A program made the position numbers and the translations under genes. The notes beneath the pieces were generated by a model that searched no databases, was not told where the DNA came from, and saw nothing but the letters and a program-made list of their open reading frames with translations. 60,357 nucleotides of DNA, from positions 1-60,357 of the forward strand of contig QHUB01000022.1 of the NCBI GenBank assembly GCA_003221035.1. The letters run 5' to 3'. Shown in pieces: positions 1 to 8,701 of the stretch. The DNA is from Gemmatimonadota bacterium (GTDB lineage: Bacteria > Gemmatimonadota > Gemmatimonadetes > Gemmatimonadales > GWC2-71-9). Positions within the stretch are counted from its first letter, which is position 1. Each line of letters opens with the position of its first letter.

Positions 1-1
1 C

Positions 2-667
2 GGAGCGTACGAGGACGGACCCACTCTCCAGATGGGCTTTGGCACGGAGACCAACTCCGATGCGACGTTGCGGAACAATACCGTCTGGGGCGGGAATGCG
101 GCGGTGTACTTCCGGACCTGGTCCACGGGAACGGTTACGGACAACGTGCTCCGTGGCGGTCCCACGTACAACCGATTGGTGGATAAGGCCTATCAAGGGA
201 CGCCGCTCACCGGGTATACGTGGACCGGAAACCACTACTACGCGACTTCGACCTCGACCGTGTGGTGGTACAACAACGGGTGGCGCGACCTTCCGACGTG
301 GCAGTCCTCGTCCTACACAGGCCTCGCGAACTCCGGTACCGCCGAGAACCTTCCGGGGACTGCAACGACATATTTGCGGACCAACAAGTACGACGGAAGT
401 CGTGCGTTGCTTGTGATCTACAATTGGCAGGGCACCGGGACTGTCTCAGTGAGTCTCTCGAGCTTCATCAGTGCCGGCGCGCAGTATACGATTCGTAACG
501 TATACGACATCTACGGGACGCCTGTGTTACAAGGAACCTATGACGGCAACCCGGTATCGGTCCCCATGACCGGAAAGACGCCTCCGCCCCTTTCCGGTCA
601 TGGATGGTCAGCCACCGGCCCAACGAGTGGCCCGTACTTCAATGCATTTATTGTGACAACGCCTTAG
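2..667 (+). CDS. Right-handed beta-helix surface protein, 3' part only
   Basis: The reading frame is open from the window edge, so the true start lies upstream. About 220 residues are visible. The first part has the short repeated strands and Asn-rich turns of a right-handed parallel beta-helix (LRNNTVW, VTDNVLRGG). The last ~85 residues form a separate domain with an LLVIYNWQ strand and a GTPVLQGTYDG motif. The same C-terminal domain ends the proteins at 50435-52522 and, more divergently, 17340-19163. Such proteins are usually secreted polysaccharide-binding, lyase or epimerase-like proteins; no catalytic site can be assigned here. The stop codon lies one base from the stop of the convergent gene at 669. 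Confidence 0.75.
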   Translation, partial: GAYEDGPTLQMGFGTETNSDATLRNNTVWGGNAAVYFRTWSTGTVTDNVLRGGPTYNRLVDKAYQGTPLTGYTWTGNHYYATSTSTVWWYNNGWRDLPTWQSSSYTGLANSGTAENLPGTATTYLRTNKYDGSRALLVIYNWQGTGTVSVSLSSFISAGAQYTIRNVYDIYGTPVLQGTYDGNPVSVPMTGKTPPPLSGHGWSATGPTSGPYFNAFIVTTP

Positions 668-684
668 CTCAGGACTGGCTAGGC
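661..684. terminator. Weak hairpin across two convergent stop codons
   Basis: GCC-T-TAGC (661-668) can pair with GCTAGGC (678-684) around a 9-base loop. The hairpin covers the stop codons of the two convergent genes. There is one bulged base and no clear T-run on either strand, so this is only a candidate shared terminator. Confidence 0.25.
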
Positions 685-1130
685 TGAACGCAGCGATACA
701 CCTCGAGCAGGCGTGCCGTGCGCGCCTGCTCGTTGGCGTCCGGGGGAATCACGAACAGCGTAGTGCGCGCGCCGAGCGCGCCCAGCCCCCGGCCGATCTC
801 CTCCGACGGCACGACCACGGCATCGGCACGGCGTGCCAGGAACCGCACGCCAAAGCGCAGCCGGCCGACGGACAGCACGACGGGTACGCGCTTGGGCAGC
901 GTCAACAGGACGTCGAGCGCTTCCTGCGCGTGCACGACGTCGTAGCGGCCTGGATGAAGCCGGGGCCGCAGCGTGGTCCACGCGGCCAGGTAGTTGAAGG
1001 GATTGTGCCCGCGATGAGCAAAGACGTCGACGCTGACGCCCGCCGCCTGGAGCAGCTCGGCATTGTGGCGGACCGTTTTGCCGGGGGGCGGCCAATTACT
1101 CGTGATCAGCAGCAGTCGCGGCAAGCTCAC
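669..1130 (-). CDS. Truncated GT-B glycosyltransferase, N-terminal domain only
   Basis: The 153 residues resemble the acceptor-side N-terminal domain of a family 4 glycosyltransferase. They begin LLLITSNWPPPGKTVRHNAEL, continue with VSVDVFAHRG and YDVVHAQEAL, and end this domain with ADAVVVPSEEIGRGL. Family members usually have about 350-400 residues with a second Rossmann domain that binds the nucleotide sugar, which is missing. The last residues (QARTARLLEVYR) look like the closing helix of a complete GT4, so an internal deletion is possible. It is last in the 14-gene run, overlaps the deacetylase by 4 bases and ends one base from the neighbouring beta-helix gene. It is probably inactive alone. 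Confidence 0.6.
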   Translation of the reverse strand: MSLPRLLLITSNWPPPGKTVRHNAELLQAAGVSVDVFAHRGHNPFNYLAAWTTLRPRLHPGRYDVVHAQEALDVLLTLPKRVPVVLSVGRLRFGVRFLARRADAVVVPSEEIGRGLGALGARTTLFVIPPDANEQARTARLLEVYRCVQPSQS

Positions 1131-1945
1131 GAGTGCCGTTCACGGGTACGCAGCCGCACGTACTGCGCGTACAGCGGCGGAAAGAGCGCCCGCGCGATGC
1201 CGCCCAGGCGCCTGATCAGCTGCGCCCGTTGCCAGCCGTGGAACGCGACCAGTTGGCGAATCGTCCCCGCCGACACGCCGGCCTTGAGAATGACTCGTCC
1301 CAGGACCCAGGTGTCGCCGACCCGCGCGGGCCGCACCAGCGGCTCCGAGGTGAACAGGTAGCGGAGGCCGGCATCACCGGCGGACTCGAGCACGAGGCGC
1401 GAGATGTCGCCGCCGGGGACCGAGCCGGCGATACACGGCTCGCCGAGCAGAGCCTCGAGGATGGCGCGACTGACGCGCCATTCGGTCGCCATCAGCTCCC
1501 GCGGCAGGCCGCGGAAGATGTCGGGGTGCGTATGGGAGTGGGTCCCGACCAGGTGTCCGGCGCTGCGCAGCGTGCGAATGTCCGCCGGTTTCAGGAACGT
1601 CCGCTCGCCGATGCGGCTGGTGATGATGAAGAAGTGCGCCCTCCAGTTTCGCTTGGCGAGCTCTTCGGCGACGTACAGCGCGCTCGCGCCGCCGTCATCG
1701 AAGGTGAGCACCAGGTGGCGATGCTTCCCGTTGCCGTTCGTGCTGCTCAGATCGACGTCCGTGACGAGCTCGGGCTTCAGCGGGCCACCCGCGATCGCGT
1801 GGAGATGCGAGGCAAACGCGGCCCGCGTCAGCGTGTAGGGCAGCGCGCCCGGCCGCTGGAAGCCCGACGTGGTCGGATCGTCGGTGACCTCATGGTACAT
1901 GAGCCCCGCGACTTCAGGGGAAGCGGAGACGGTGGATGCGCCCAT
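1127..1945 (-). CDS. Polysaccharide deacetylase (NodB-type, CE4)
   Basis: A 272-residue metal-dependent N-deacetylase of the NodB fold. LTFDDGG carries the catalytic Asp and metal-binding Asp, and HSHTHPD supplies the two metal-binding His. The start is the ATG at 1945 because CTGAAGGAGTC sits just upstream; a longer open frame to 2362 runs antisense-like through the GT2 gene and has no domain support. There is no signal peptide, so it probably acts in the cytoplasm on sugar or lipid-linked precursors. It lies 11 bases after the GT2 gene and overlaps the truncated glycosyltransferase by 4. Confidence 0.85.
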   Translation of the reverse strand: MGASTVSASPEVAGLMYHEVTDDPTTSGFQRPGALPYTLTRAAFASHLHAIAGGPLKPELVTDVDLSSTNGNGKHRHLVLTFDDGGASALYVAEELAKRNWRAHFFIITSRIGERTFLKPADIRTLRSAGHLVGTHSHTHPDIFRGLPRELMATEWRVSRAILEALLGEPCIAGSVPGGDISRLVLESAGDAGLRYLFTSEPLVRPARVGDTWVLGRVILKAGVSAGTIRQLVAFHGWQRAQLIRRLGGIARALFPPLYAQYVRLRTRERHS

Positions 1946-1956
1946 GGACGACTCCT

Positions 1957-3009
1957 TCAGCGGGACAGCGGCACGGCCGCGGGATCGCGCCACCGACTTC
2001 GACCGAACAGTCCGGGGGGCAGGCCTCGCAGGAAGCCACAGCCATAGCTGACGTGGATCACGGGGAGCGCGACGGCGAGCCACAGCGCGGTGCGGAGGCC
2101 GTGCGAGCGCGCGACCGGTACCGCAAACGCGCCGATGCAAAATGCGTAGGCGGCCAGAATGCCCGCCGTGAGGACCGCGAACGGCGGCCACAGCATTGCG
2201 AACAGCGCGCTCGCGATGAGCGACAGGACGAACAGGGCGGGCACGAGCTGGCGGACCGTCATGATGCGACCCACCTTCCGCGCGACGAGCGGCTTGAACG
2301 CCCCGTACTGATAGAACATCCGTGCGGCCTTGCGGAGCGAGCCGCGCGCGTAGTAGTAGCACACGACGTCCGGGATCAGGCGTACCCGGCCACCCCTGGT
2401 GATGATGCGATGGCTGAATTCGTCATCTTGATTGCGCACCAGCTCCTCGTCGAACATCCCCACCCGCTGGAACAGCGACCGGCGGAAGCAGCCGAACGGG
2501 ACCGTGTCGACGTCGCAGGCTTCGCGCGCCCCGACCCGGAACCGCACGTTGCCGACCCCGAACGGATGGGCCATGGCAATGGCGATCGCCTGAGCCACCG
2601 GCGATCCGTCGGCGGGCAGCGTGATGAGACAACCGCCGACATTGTCGGCGCCGTCCGAGAGCAGTGCGTCCACCAGACGCGGGATGTATTCCGGCGGGTA
2701 CACCACGTGTCCATCCATGCGCACGATGACGTCGCCTGTTGCCGCTCTGATGCCGATGTTGAGCGCCATCGGAACGATGCGCTGCGGATTGTCCAGCAGT
2801 CGAATACGCGCGTATTTTTTGGCGTACAGGTCGACCAGCTCGCGCGTGCCGTCATCGCTCATGCCGTCGACCACCAGGATCTCCAGGCGCTCGGCCGGGT
2901 GCGCGGACTCGAGAATCGAGTCGAGACAGGCTGAGATGTGCGCCGCTTCGTTGCGGCACGGCAGGATCACGGTGACGCGCTGCGCGGTGGCAGGGGACGA
3001 TGTCGTCAT
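1957..3009 (-). CDS. Family 2 glycosyltransferase (ExoA-like)
   Basis: A 350-residue membrane-attached GT-A enzyme. The N-terminus has VTVILPCRNEAAHI and the nucleotide-binding VVDGMSDDGT. MDGHVVYPPEYI stands at the DxD position near residue 100, and RNQDDEFSHR carries the catalytic-base region. Three hydrophobic segments follow from about residue 250. This plan matches ExoA-type enzymes that add a sugar to a lipid-linked exopolysaccharide repeat unit at the inner membrane. Donor and acceptor cannot be read from the sequence. It overlaps the CapK-like gene by 4 bases. Confidence 0.85.
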   Translation of the reverse strand: MTTSSPATAQRVTVILPCRNEAAHISACLDSILESAHPAERLEILVVDGMSDDGTRELVDLYAKKYARIRLLDNPQRIVPMALNIGIRAATGDVIVRMDGHVVYPPEYIPRLVDALLSDGADNVGGCLITLPADGSPVAQAIAIAMAHPFGVGNVRFRVGAREACDVDTVPFGCFRRSLFQRVGMFDEELVRNQDDEFSHRIITRGGRVRLIPDVVCYYYARGSLRKAARMFYQYGAFKPLVARKVGRIMTVRQLVPALFVLSLIASALFAMLWPPFAVLTAGILAAYAFCIGAFAVPVARSHGLRTALWLAVALPVIHVSYGCGFLRGLPPGLFGRSRWRDPAAVPLSR

Positions 3010-4421
3010 GAGCGGCTCCGTTCTCGGACCGTGGATGTCGATTCAGTGAGCGCGGCGGCGCGCTCGCTCGCGGGTAACTGGCACACGATCGCCCGGAGCT
3101 TGCCGTTGGACGTGCGGGGAACCTCGACCACGCGGTCCACGATTACGCGCACGTCCCCCATCCGCTCCTGCAACCGGGTGATGATCGTGCGCTCGGTCCC
3201 GGCGGTGAACCCCGGCGCAGGCGTCACGCGGACGCGGAGGACGTCGAGGTGCTCCTGGATGATCTGGGACTGCCGCACGGGCAGACCGTAGAACACGGGA
3301 TTCAGCCAGAACACCGGGCGGCGGTCCGGCGTGAACAGGATGTCGTTCATGCGGCCTTCGACGCGTCCCATGTAAGGAAGCCCGCGGCCGCAAGGACAGG
3401 GACCGATGGCCTGCGCGGGCTGCGCGCGATCGCCGACCCGGTAACGAATCAACGGCATATCGGGATTCAGCAAGCCGGTGGCGACGAGCTCACCATGGTC
3501 ATGCAGCTCGACGTGGCCGAACTCGGGCCACTGATGCAGCCGACCGGCCGAGCATTCGCTCGCGGCCGCGACCGACTCGGCCATCCCGTACGTCTCGCGC
3601 ACGGGGCAACGGAATGCCGCCGCAATGGTGGTCCGCTGCTCGGGCAACAGCGGCTCGGCATTCGTGTACACGGCCGCCATCTGGAGGTCTTCCCGGCCCA
3701 GGCGCACGATTTCCTGCGCGAGCGCGTGCGCCGACGATGGATAGGTCGCGAGATAGACGATCTTGTAGCGCACCAGCGCGTTCAGGTAATGCGGAATGAA
3801 GTCCGGCGACAGATGAAACGACGACAGATAGAGTTGCCGCATGGCGGCATTCCACACCCAGAACGGCGGGCGGCGCTGGCGCACCGGTGTGACCAGCTGG
3901 CCTCCCAGCCGCGCCCAACGCACGTCCGACGGGATCCCGTCCCACCGGCTCGTGCGCGCATCCGCGATCGCGTGGAGCGTCGCGACGGTCGTGCGCGAGC
4001 GCCAGATGTCGATCGGTTTGCCGGTCGTGCCGCTCGTCTGCTCGTGGAACATGCGGCGCGTATCGCAGTCGTCGGCGACGAAGGCGCGCGGATTCGCGCG
4101 GAGCTCGTCCTTCTCGACAATCGGCCAGTGCTCCAGCACCTCCCACGACGCGCGGTCGCCCCGGAGGCGCCGCGCTTCCCAGTGGTCGCGGTAGTAGGGT
4201 ACGCGCGTCGCGGCGCGATGCAGGATGTAGGCGATCCGCTCTTCGCGCCATTTCGTCCATTGCGCCTGGGTCCAGGCGTCGCGCGCGAGCGCCTCTTCGA
4301 TCAGTTGCTCGCTCTCGGCGCCATAGCGCCAGCGCTTCAGATACCAGCCGCGCAGGGTGGCCGCGGCCGAGCGCGCGCGCGCCGGAAGGCGGTGATACAA
4401 CCGCAGGAGTCTCGCGTTCAT
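3006..4421 (-). CDS. CapK/PaaK-like adenylate-forming enzyme
   Basis: A 471-residue member of the phenylacetate-CoA ligase superfamily. SGTTGKPIDIW is the phosphate-binding loop (about residue 135), YGMAESVA the adenine-side motif, RYRVGD the ribose-binding Asp motif and NGKLR carries the C-terminal catalytic Lys. CPCGRGLPYMGRVEGR is typical of PaaK/CapK. Family members activate a carboxylate as an acyl-adenylate. CapK-like versions are common in capsule clusters, where an acyl or amino-acid decoration is the usual proposal. It overlaps both neighbours by 4 bases. Substrate unknown. Confidence 0.8.
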   Translation of the reverse strand: MNARLLRLYHRLPARARSAAATLRGWYLKRWRYGAESEQLIEEALARDAWTQAQWTKWREERIAYILHRAATRVPYYRDHWEARRLRGDRASWEVLEHWPIVEKDELRANPRAFVADDCDTRRMFHEQTSGTTGKPIDIWRSRTTVATLHAIADARTSRWDGIPSDVRWARLGGQLVTPVRQRRPPFWVWNAAMRQLYLSSFHLSPDFIPHYLNALVRYKIVYLATYPSSAHALAQEIVRLGREDLQMAAVYTNAEPLLPEQRTTIAAAFRCPVRETYGMAESVAAASECSAGRLHQWPEFGHVELHDHGELVATGLLNPDMPLIRYRVGDRAQPAQAIGPCPCGRGLPYMGRVEGRMNDILFTPDRRPVFWLNPVFYGLPVRQSQIIQEHLDVLRVRVTPAPGFTAGTERTIITRLQERMGDVRVIVDRVVEVPRTSNGKLRAIVCQLPASERAAALTESTSTVRERSRS

Positions 4422-6715
4422 GCGACGCTCCGGCGTGTTCCGGCGGTGAGCGCTGCGACCAGGGGCATCAACGACAGGCGCACGGCGCTGTGCCAGCGGC
4501 CCGACTCGAGCGTCGCCCGGAGATTCTGGACGTAGAGGCGCGCGGCGGACCAGGTGCGCGGGAAGCGCGCGTCGCGCGCGAGCGCCGGCCCTGTGCGGCT
4601 CAGGCCGGTCATGAAGCGGTTCAGCATCTCGTCCCGCACCAGCGCGCGACCGCTCACCGCTTCATACACACGGTGGAGATATTGCAGGTAGCATCCCACG
4701 GAGGGCACGGTAGCAGTCGAGAGCGCCGTCGCGAACAGGTAATCCCAATCCAGGTCCGGCCCGCGCAGTGCCGCGATGGCGCCGTGCAGATCGGAGAGCC
4801 GGAATTCGGGTCGCGTATACAGCTGATGCAGCGCCAGGATCAGCACATGGTCGGCCGGCGTCGGTGCGAGCGGCGTCGCGGTGCCCATCCGGCGGGTGCG
4901 GGCGCGCTCCACAACCAACCGCGCCAAACGGGCATGCTCACCGAGCCGGCCGAGCCGGCCGTGCCTGATCAGCAGACGATTCCCGTAGGGCAGTGTGTAG
5001 GATCCGACACCCGCGAGCCGGTGGTGGAGCGCGCCGCGACGCCTGACGGCGTGGATGGCGCGCGTGATCTCGCGGTCCACCGCGAACGACGGATCTCCGA
5101 CCAGCAGGTCGATCGTACGCGAGGTATCGGGATAGCTCTCGGCCGTGCGGATGAAGGCATGCGCCACTCCGCGCTCCGTGCAGGCGGTACTGAGCTGATC
5201 TACGAGCTCGACGACTTGCTGGGACCGCCGGCACGCCTGCGCCGTCGCTTCGCCAAACCGCGGCGGGAGATCGGCATCCGGGGTTATGCCTTTCAAGACG
5301 TCCGCGACGCGGACCAGCGCACCGCCACGCTCGGCGGCCTGGCGCAGTTCACTCCAGTCGAGGTGATCGGGATCGAACGTGCTCGACGGCGGATTTACGA
5401 TCAGATCGAGTGCGATCAGATCGTAGAAGCGCCGCGGCGACGTCTCGGCCGCGACCGGCTGCCGGAGGGGCAGCGGACCGCGGCCGGACGGTCGGGACGA
5501 CGCCTGGAGCACCTGCGCCAGGCGCGTGCCGTTGCGCCATAGATCGTAGCGCTCCTCGACGCGCGCGCGGGCCCGCGCGGCCATCGCCATCCGTTCGGCG
5601 GGATCGGCCAGCGTACTCACGATCGCGCGTGCCAGCGCCTGCACATCGCGCGGTGGGACGAGCACACCGCAGCCGTCGCGCAGCGCGTCGGGAATGCCCG
5701 CGACATCGGAGGCGATGACCGGCGTTCCCACCGCCATCGCTTCCCGCACGACATTGGGCAGCCCGTCGCCGAGACCGGTCGAGGGATGCACCAGGACCGT
5801 GGCCTGCGCCATCGCGGTGCGGACTTGGGCGAACGGCAGCCAGCCCCGGAACTGAACCCGATCGCCCAGACCGAGCTGCGCCGCGAGCGCGGCGAGCGGT
5901 TTCTGCTCCGGGCCATCTCCAATGAGCTCGACGACCAGGTCGACACCCTGGCCGACAGCCACATGAGCGGCGCGGAGCAAGTCGTCGTACCCCTTGTCGT
6001 GCGCCAGACGCCCGACCGCAATCACCCGGTTGCTGGGACGGGCCGCGGGGGAGGGATCGCAGGGGAAGGTCGTGAGGTCCAGGCCATGATGGCTGACATG
6101 GATCTTGGGCGTGAGCTGCCCCGCGATGTCACCGAATTCCTGCGCGATGTACTGGACGTTGAACTCGCAGCAGGTGATGATGTTGTCCGCGTACAACAGC
6201 TTCTCCCGCAGGAACACGCGCCGGAAGTACAGGTCGGTCCCCGCGTGCAGCCAGATCGAGAAGGGCACGTGCGGCGTCGCGAGTCGATGAAACGCGTACG
6301 CGCAGGTGCCGGCATAGTTGCCCCAATAGGCCAGCACGTGATCGTATCCCGCATCCGCAAATCGCTCGGCCCACATCCACGCCTTCGGCAGCACATACGC
6401 GGTCTTGGCGAACGGGATGGCGCCGTAGCGCGCAGCGCTGGCCAGGATGGCGATCGCATCGCGCCGCGCGATGCGATCGCGGAGTCCCTTTCCCAGCCCC
6501 GCACGGCTTTCGGCCAGCGTCAGGTGATGAATGCGATCACGGGGCAACTGATCGGGACCGAGCAGGGCGAGCGAATGCTTCCAGAGAGAGGTATCGAGCG
6601 GGGCGACCGAGAAAATGTCGATCTCGACGCCTGCCTCGAGGAGCGCGCGCATGTCCCGCTCGAAGAAAGTCGCGACTTGAGCCGGATAGCGGCTCGTGAA
6701 GACGGCCAGTTTCAC
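4418..6715 (-). CDS. GT4 glycosyltransferase fused to a nucleotidyltransferase-like domain
   Basis: A 765-residue fusion. Residues 1 to about 405 are a complete GT-B family 4 glycosyltransferase: an N-terminal AVFTSRYPAQVATFF, VIAVGRLAHDKGYDDLL, ELIGDGPE, and the donor-binding GLPNVVREAMAVGTPVIAS. After a linker, residues about 480-760 resemble the nucleotidyltransferase-fold proteins found in polysaccharide clusters. RTIDLLV (about 534-540) is at the metal-binding Asp pair, followed by a helical tail (DHVLILALHQLY). The usual Gly-Ser motif before the Asp pair is not evident, so catalysis by this half is uncertain. The NTase-kinase fusion at 12906-14354 has a related domain. Confidence 0.8.
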   Translation of the reverse strand: MKLAVFTSRYPAQVATFFERDMRALLEAGVEIDIFSVAPLDTSLWKHSLALLGPDQLPRDRIHHLTLAESRAGLGKGLRDRIARRDAIAILASAARYGAIPFAKTAYVLPKAWMWAERFADAGYDHVLAYWGNYAGTCAYAFHRLATPHVPFSIWLHAGTDLYFRRVFLREKLLYADNIITCCEFNVQYIAQEFGDIAGQLTPKIHVSHHGLDLTTFPCDPSPAARPSNRVIAVGRLAHDKGYDDLLRAAHVAVGQGVDLVVELIGDGPEQKPLAALAAQLGLGDRVQFRGWLPFAQVRTAMAQATVLVHPSTGLGDGLPNVVREAMAVGTPVIASDVAGIPDALRDGCGVLVPPRDVQALARAIVSTLADPAERMAMAARARARVEERYDLWRNGTRLAQVLQASSRPSGRGPLPLRQPVAAETSPRRFYDLIALDLIVNPPSSTFDPDHLDWSELRQAAERGGALVRVADVLKGITPDADLPPRFGEATAQACRRSQQVVELVDQLSTACTERGVAHAFIRTAESYPDTSRTIDLLVGDPSFAVDREITRAIHAVRRRGALHHRLAGVGSYTLPYGNRLLIRHGRLGRLGEHARLARLVVERARTRRMGTATPLAPTPADHVLILALHQLYTRPEFRLSDLHGAIAALRGPDLDWDYLFATALSTATVPSVGCYLQYLHRVYEAVSGRALVRDEMLNRFMTGLSRTGPALARDARFPRTWSAARLYVQNLRATLESGRWHSAVRLSLMPLVAALTAGTRRSVA

Positions 6716-7953
6716 GGCGTTGCCTCACCAAGGTTCGAACGCCCTCGCGCGGCGTGCGGCGCGGTCGCGCCGGTCGCGAGAGCGATCGAGAGTATGAGCC
6801 AGAGGATTTTTGATGCAATCCAGGTCCCGCTCATGCAGCCCATGAACGTGACGGCCATCATTGCGAGCGGCAGGATGCCGGATCGGCCCCGGCGCGCCCG
6901 CCACGCGCTGCGCCAGCAGAGCAGGTAGCCGATCAGGAACGGGATCGTGCCGAGGATGCCGGTGGACGACATCAGGTCGAGCACGAGATTGTGCGCGTCG
7001 CGGCGGTCCTTTTGCTCCTCTTCGATCCGCACGCCGATCTCGAACTGGTTTTCGATCGGACCCCATCCCAGGATCGGGCGCTCGCTGATCATGCTGAGGG
7101 CGGCGGGATAGATGTGTTCGCGGCCGGCCAGCGACCCCGCTTCGGCCGCGGCGAGCAACCGCGTGCGCAGCATGTCCGAGCTGAGCACGCCGAACGCGAG
7201 CACCGCGAGCACGAAGACCCCGGCCACGGCTCCGCGGAGGCGTGCCTTGAGCGTGTGACCGGAGCCGATCGCCCACACGAGCAGGCCCACGGTCAGACAG
7301 ATCAAGCCGCCGCGTGATCCGGTCTGGATGATCGCGAGCCCGGTCACGGCCGCGATCGGCCACGTGATGATCTTCGGCCGCAGGCTGAGCAGGATCAGGG
7401 CGCCGACCGACATGATGATGGCGCTCAGGTTGGCGTTCTGGCCGAACGCCGTGATCCGGTCGCCGCCGGTCCACACCTGGTGCGCGGTCGCGCCGATGCC
7501 GAGGACCTGCAGCGCCGCGCGCACCGAGACCGCGAAGGCCAGCGTGATCAGGACGCCGCGCAGCACGACGGGATGACGCAGCAGATTCGAGGCGGCCCAT
7601 AAAATCAGCACCAGCTGGATCATCAGCAGCGCGAGCTGCAGGACCAGATCGCCATGCGTGCTTCTGTTGACGAGCGTGCTGAAGCCGAACATCCAGAGGT
7701 ATCCGACGAACCACAGCGCCGCAGCGGGAATCCGACGATAGCTCGCGCTCGGCGCGAACATGGTCGCGAGCAGGAATATGGAGCCCGTGATCGTCGGGAT
7801 CTCGACCGGAAAGATCCGGTTCGGCATCTCGAACGGGATCGACAGGACGAACAGGTAGAACGCCGCCCGCACCATCAGGTTGACTGCCGTGCGCGGCGTG
7901 GTGCCGCTCGCGACGTAAGCGGGGAAAGCCGCGACGCCGGCGTTACTGGCCAT
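6712..7953 (-). CDS. O-antigen ligase / Wzy-type polymerase family membrane protein
   Basis: A 413-residue polytopic membrane protein with about ten hydrophobic segments. It has the O-antigen ligase family signature: QTGSRGGLICL in the middle, then a large periplasmic loop with AGREHIYPAALSMI, ILGWGPIENQFE and DAHNLVLDLMSSTGILG. Members transfer or polymerise undecaprenyl-linked glycans on the periplasmic face of the inner membrane. With a flippase and co-polymerase in the window, a Wzy role is more likely than WaaL, but sequence alone does not settle this. It overlaps the upstream kinase by 11 bases and the GT4 fusion by 4. Confidence 0.85.
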   Translation of the reverse strand: MASNAGVAAFPAYVASGTTPRTAVNLMVRAAFYLFVLSIPFEMPNRIFPVEIPTITGSIFLLATMFAPSASYRRIPAAALWFVGYLWMFGFSTLVNRSTHGDLVLQLALLMIQLVLILWAASNLLRHPVVLRGVLITLAFAVSVRAALQVLGIGATAHQVWTGGDRITAFGQNANLSAIIMSVGALILLSLRPKIITWPIAAVTGLAIIQTGSRGGLICLTVGLLVWAIGSGHTLKARLRGAVAGVFVLAVLAFGVLSSDMLRTRLLAAAEAGSLAGREHIYPAALSMISERPILGWGPIENQFEIGVRIEEEQKDRRDAHNLVLDLMSSTGILGTIPFLIGYLLCWRSAWRARRGRSGILPLAMMAVTFMGCMSGTWIASKILWLILSIALATGATAPHAARGRSNLGEATP

Positions 7954-8701
7954 GGCGGGACCGGGAGAGCGCGGTTCTGAGGCGCGCAGCGGCTTGCGCG
8001 AGCGTGCCGTCGGTGTGGATCTCGGAGACCACTATCCGGCCGGCGGTGCGCAGCTCGTCGATGACGGACTCGAACGCGCTCCGGAACCCTTCGGCGAAGT
8101 GGCGAATTGTGCGATCGCTGCGCTTGCGCATGCGGTGAGTCTTGGAGCGCGTGCGAATGCGCGAGGCCAGGAGAGCGTCACCCGCGTCGACGAGGATCAC
8201 CGAGTCGAGCACGCGCGCCCAGCGCTCCAGCACGCGGCGCCGCCACCGTGTGGGCGGTTCCGCGCCGCGCTTCGCAAAGGCGAGGTCGAGCCAGCTGATC
8301 CCAAACACCGGACCCTCATCGAGCAGGATGATGCGATGTCGCGACTTCATGCGGCGCAGTACACGACGGAGCGCCTCGAGCCGGATCATCTGCGTGATCT
8401 CGCGCCAGCGGAGGCGTCGCTTGCGGAGCGCAGAGCCGACGATCGTCGGAACGAGTGAGACCGCGCCCCGCACGAGCCGCCTTCGCGGCAGACCCCACAG
8501 GCTGAGTCCCACGTGCACCCGGGCGTCGTCGCGATGGATACTCCGCGCGAGAGTCGTCTTGCCCGAGCCTGCCGGACCAACCAGCTCGACGACTACCGAC
8601 CCATCCCTGTGTGATCCACGTCGCTTCCGTGCACGATTAGTGCCGCGGGGCTTGGAGCCCCGCGGCCCTCTACTTCTTTCGGACGAGGTAGGGCGGCTCA
8701 C
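7943..8701 (-). CDS. P-loop small-molecule kinase-like protein (paralogue A)
   Basis: A 252-residue P-loop NTPase. VVVELVGPAGSGKTTLAR is the Walker A motif (residues 42-50). GLSLWGLPR and RIILLDEGPVFGISWL follow, then a lid region rich in Arg. It is a clear paralogue of the kinase at 12235-12909. The GTG start at 8701 overlaps the asnB stop as GTGA, the same arrangement as in the paralogue. The first ~34 residues are extra, very basic and partly encoded by a perfect palindrome (8642-8666). The role is probably phosphorylation of a sugar or precursor for the polysaccharide. Substrate unknown. Confidence 0.7.
   Translation of the reverse strand: MSRPTSSERSRGPRGSKPRGTNRARKRRGSHRDGSVVVELVGPAGSGKTTLARSIHRDDARVHVGLSLWGLPRRRLVRGAVSLVPTIVGSALRKRRLRWREITQMIRLEALRRVLRRMKSRHRIILLDEGPVFGISWLDLAFAKRGAEPPTRWRRRVLERWARVLDSVILVDAGDALLASRIRTRSKTHRMRKRSDRTIRHFAEGFRSAFESVIDELRTAGRIVVSEIHTDGTLAQAAARLRTALSRSRHGQ
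8642..8666. repeat. Perfect 11-bp inverted repeat inside a coding region
   Basis: GCCGCGGGGCT (8642-8652), a 3-base spacer, then its exact reverse complement AGCCCCGCGGC (8656-8666). It falls in the N-terminal extension of kinase paralogue A, which paralogue B lacks. This suggests a small palindromic element inserted in frame or at the gene boundary. No T-run follows on either strand. Confidence 0.7.

Noticed and set aside
1946-2362. N-terminal extension of the polysaccharide deacetylase
   Set aside because: It lies inside the GT2 gene, is Arg-rich without a fold, and the ATG at 1945 has AAGGAG upstream.
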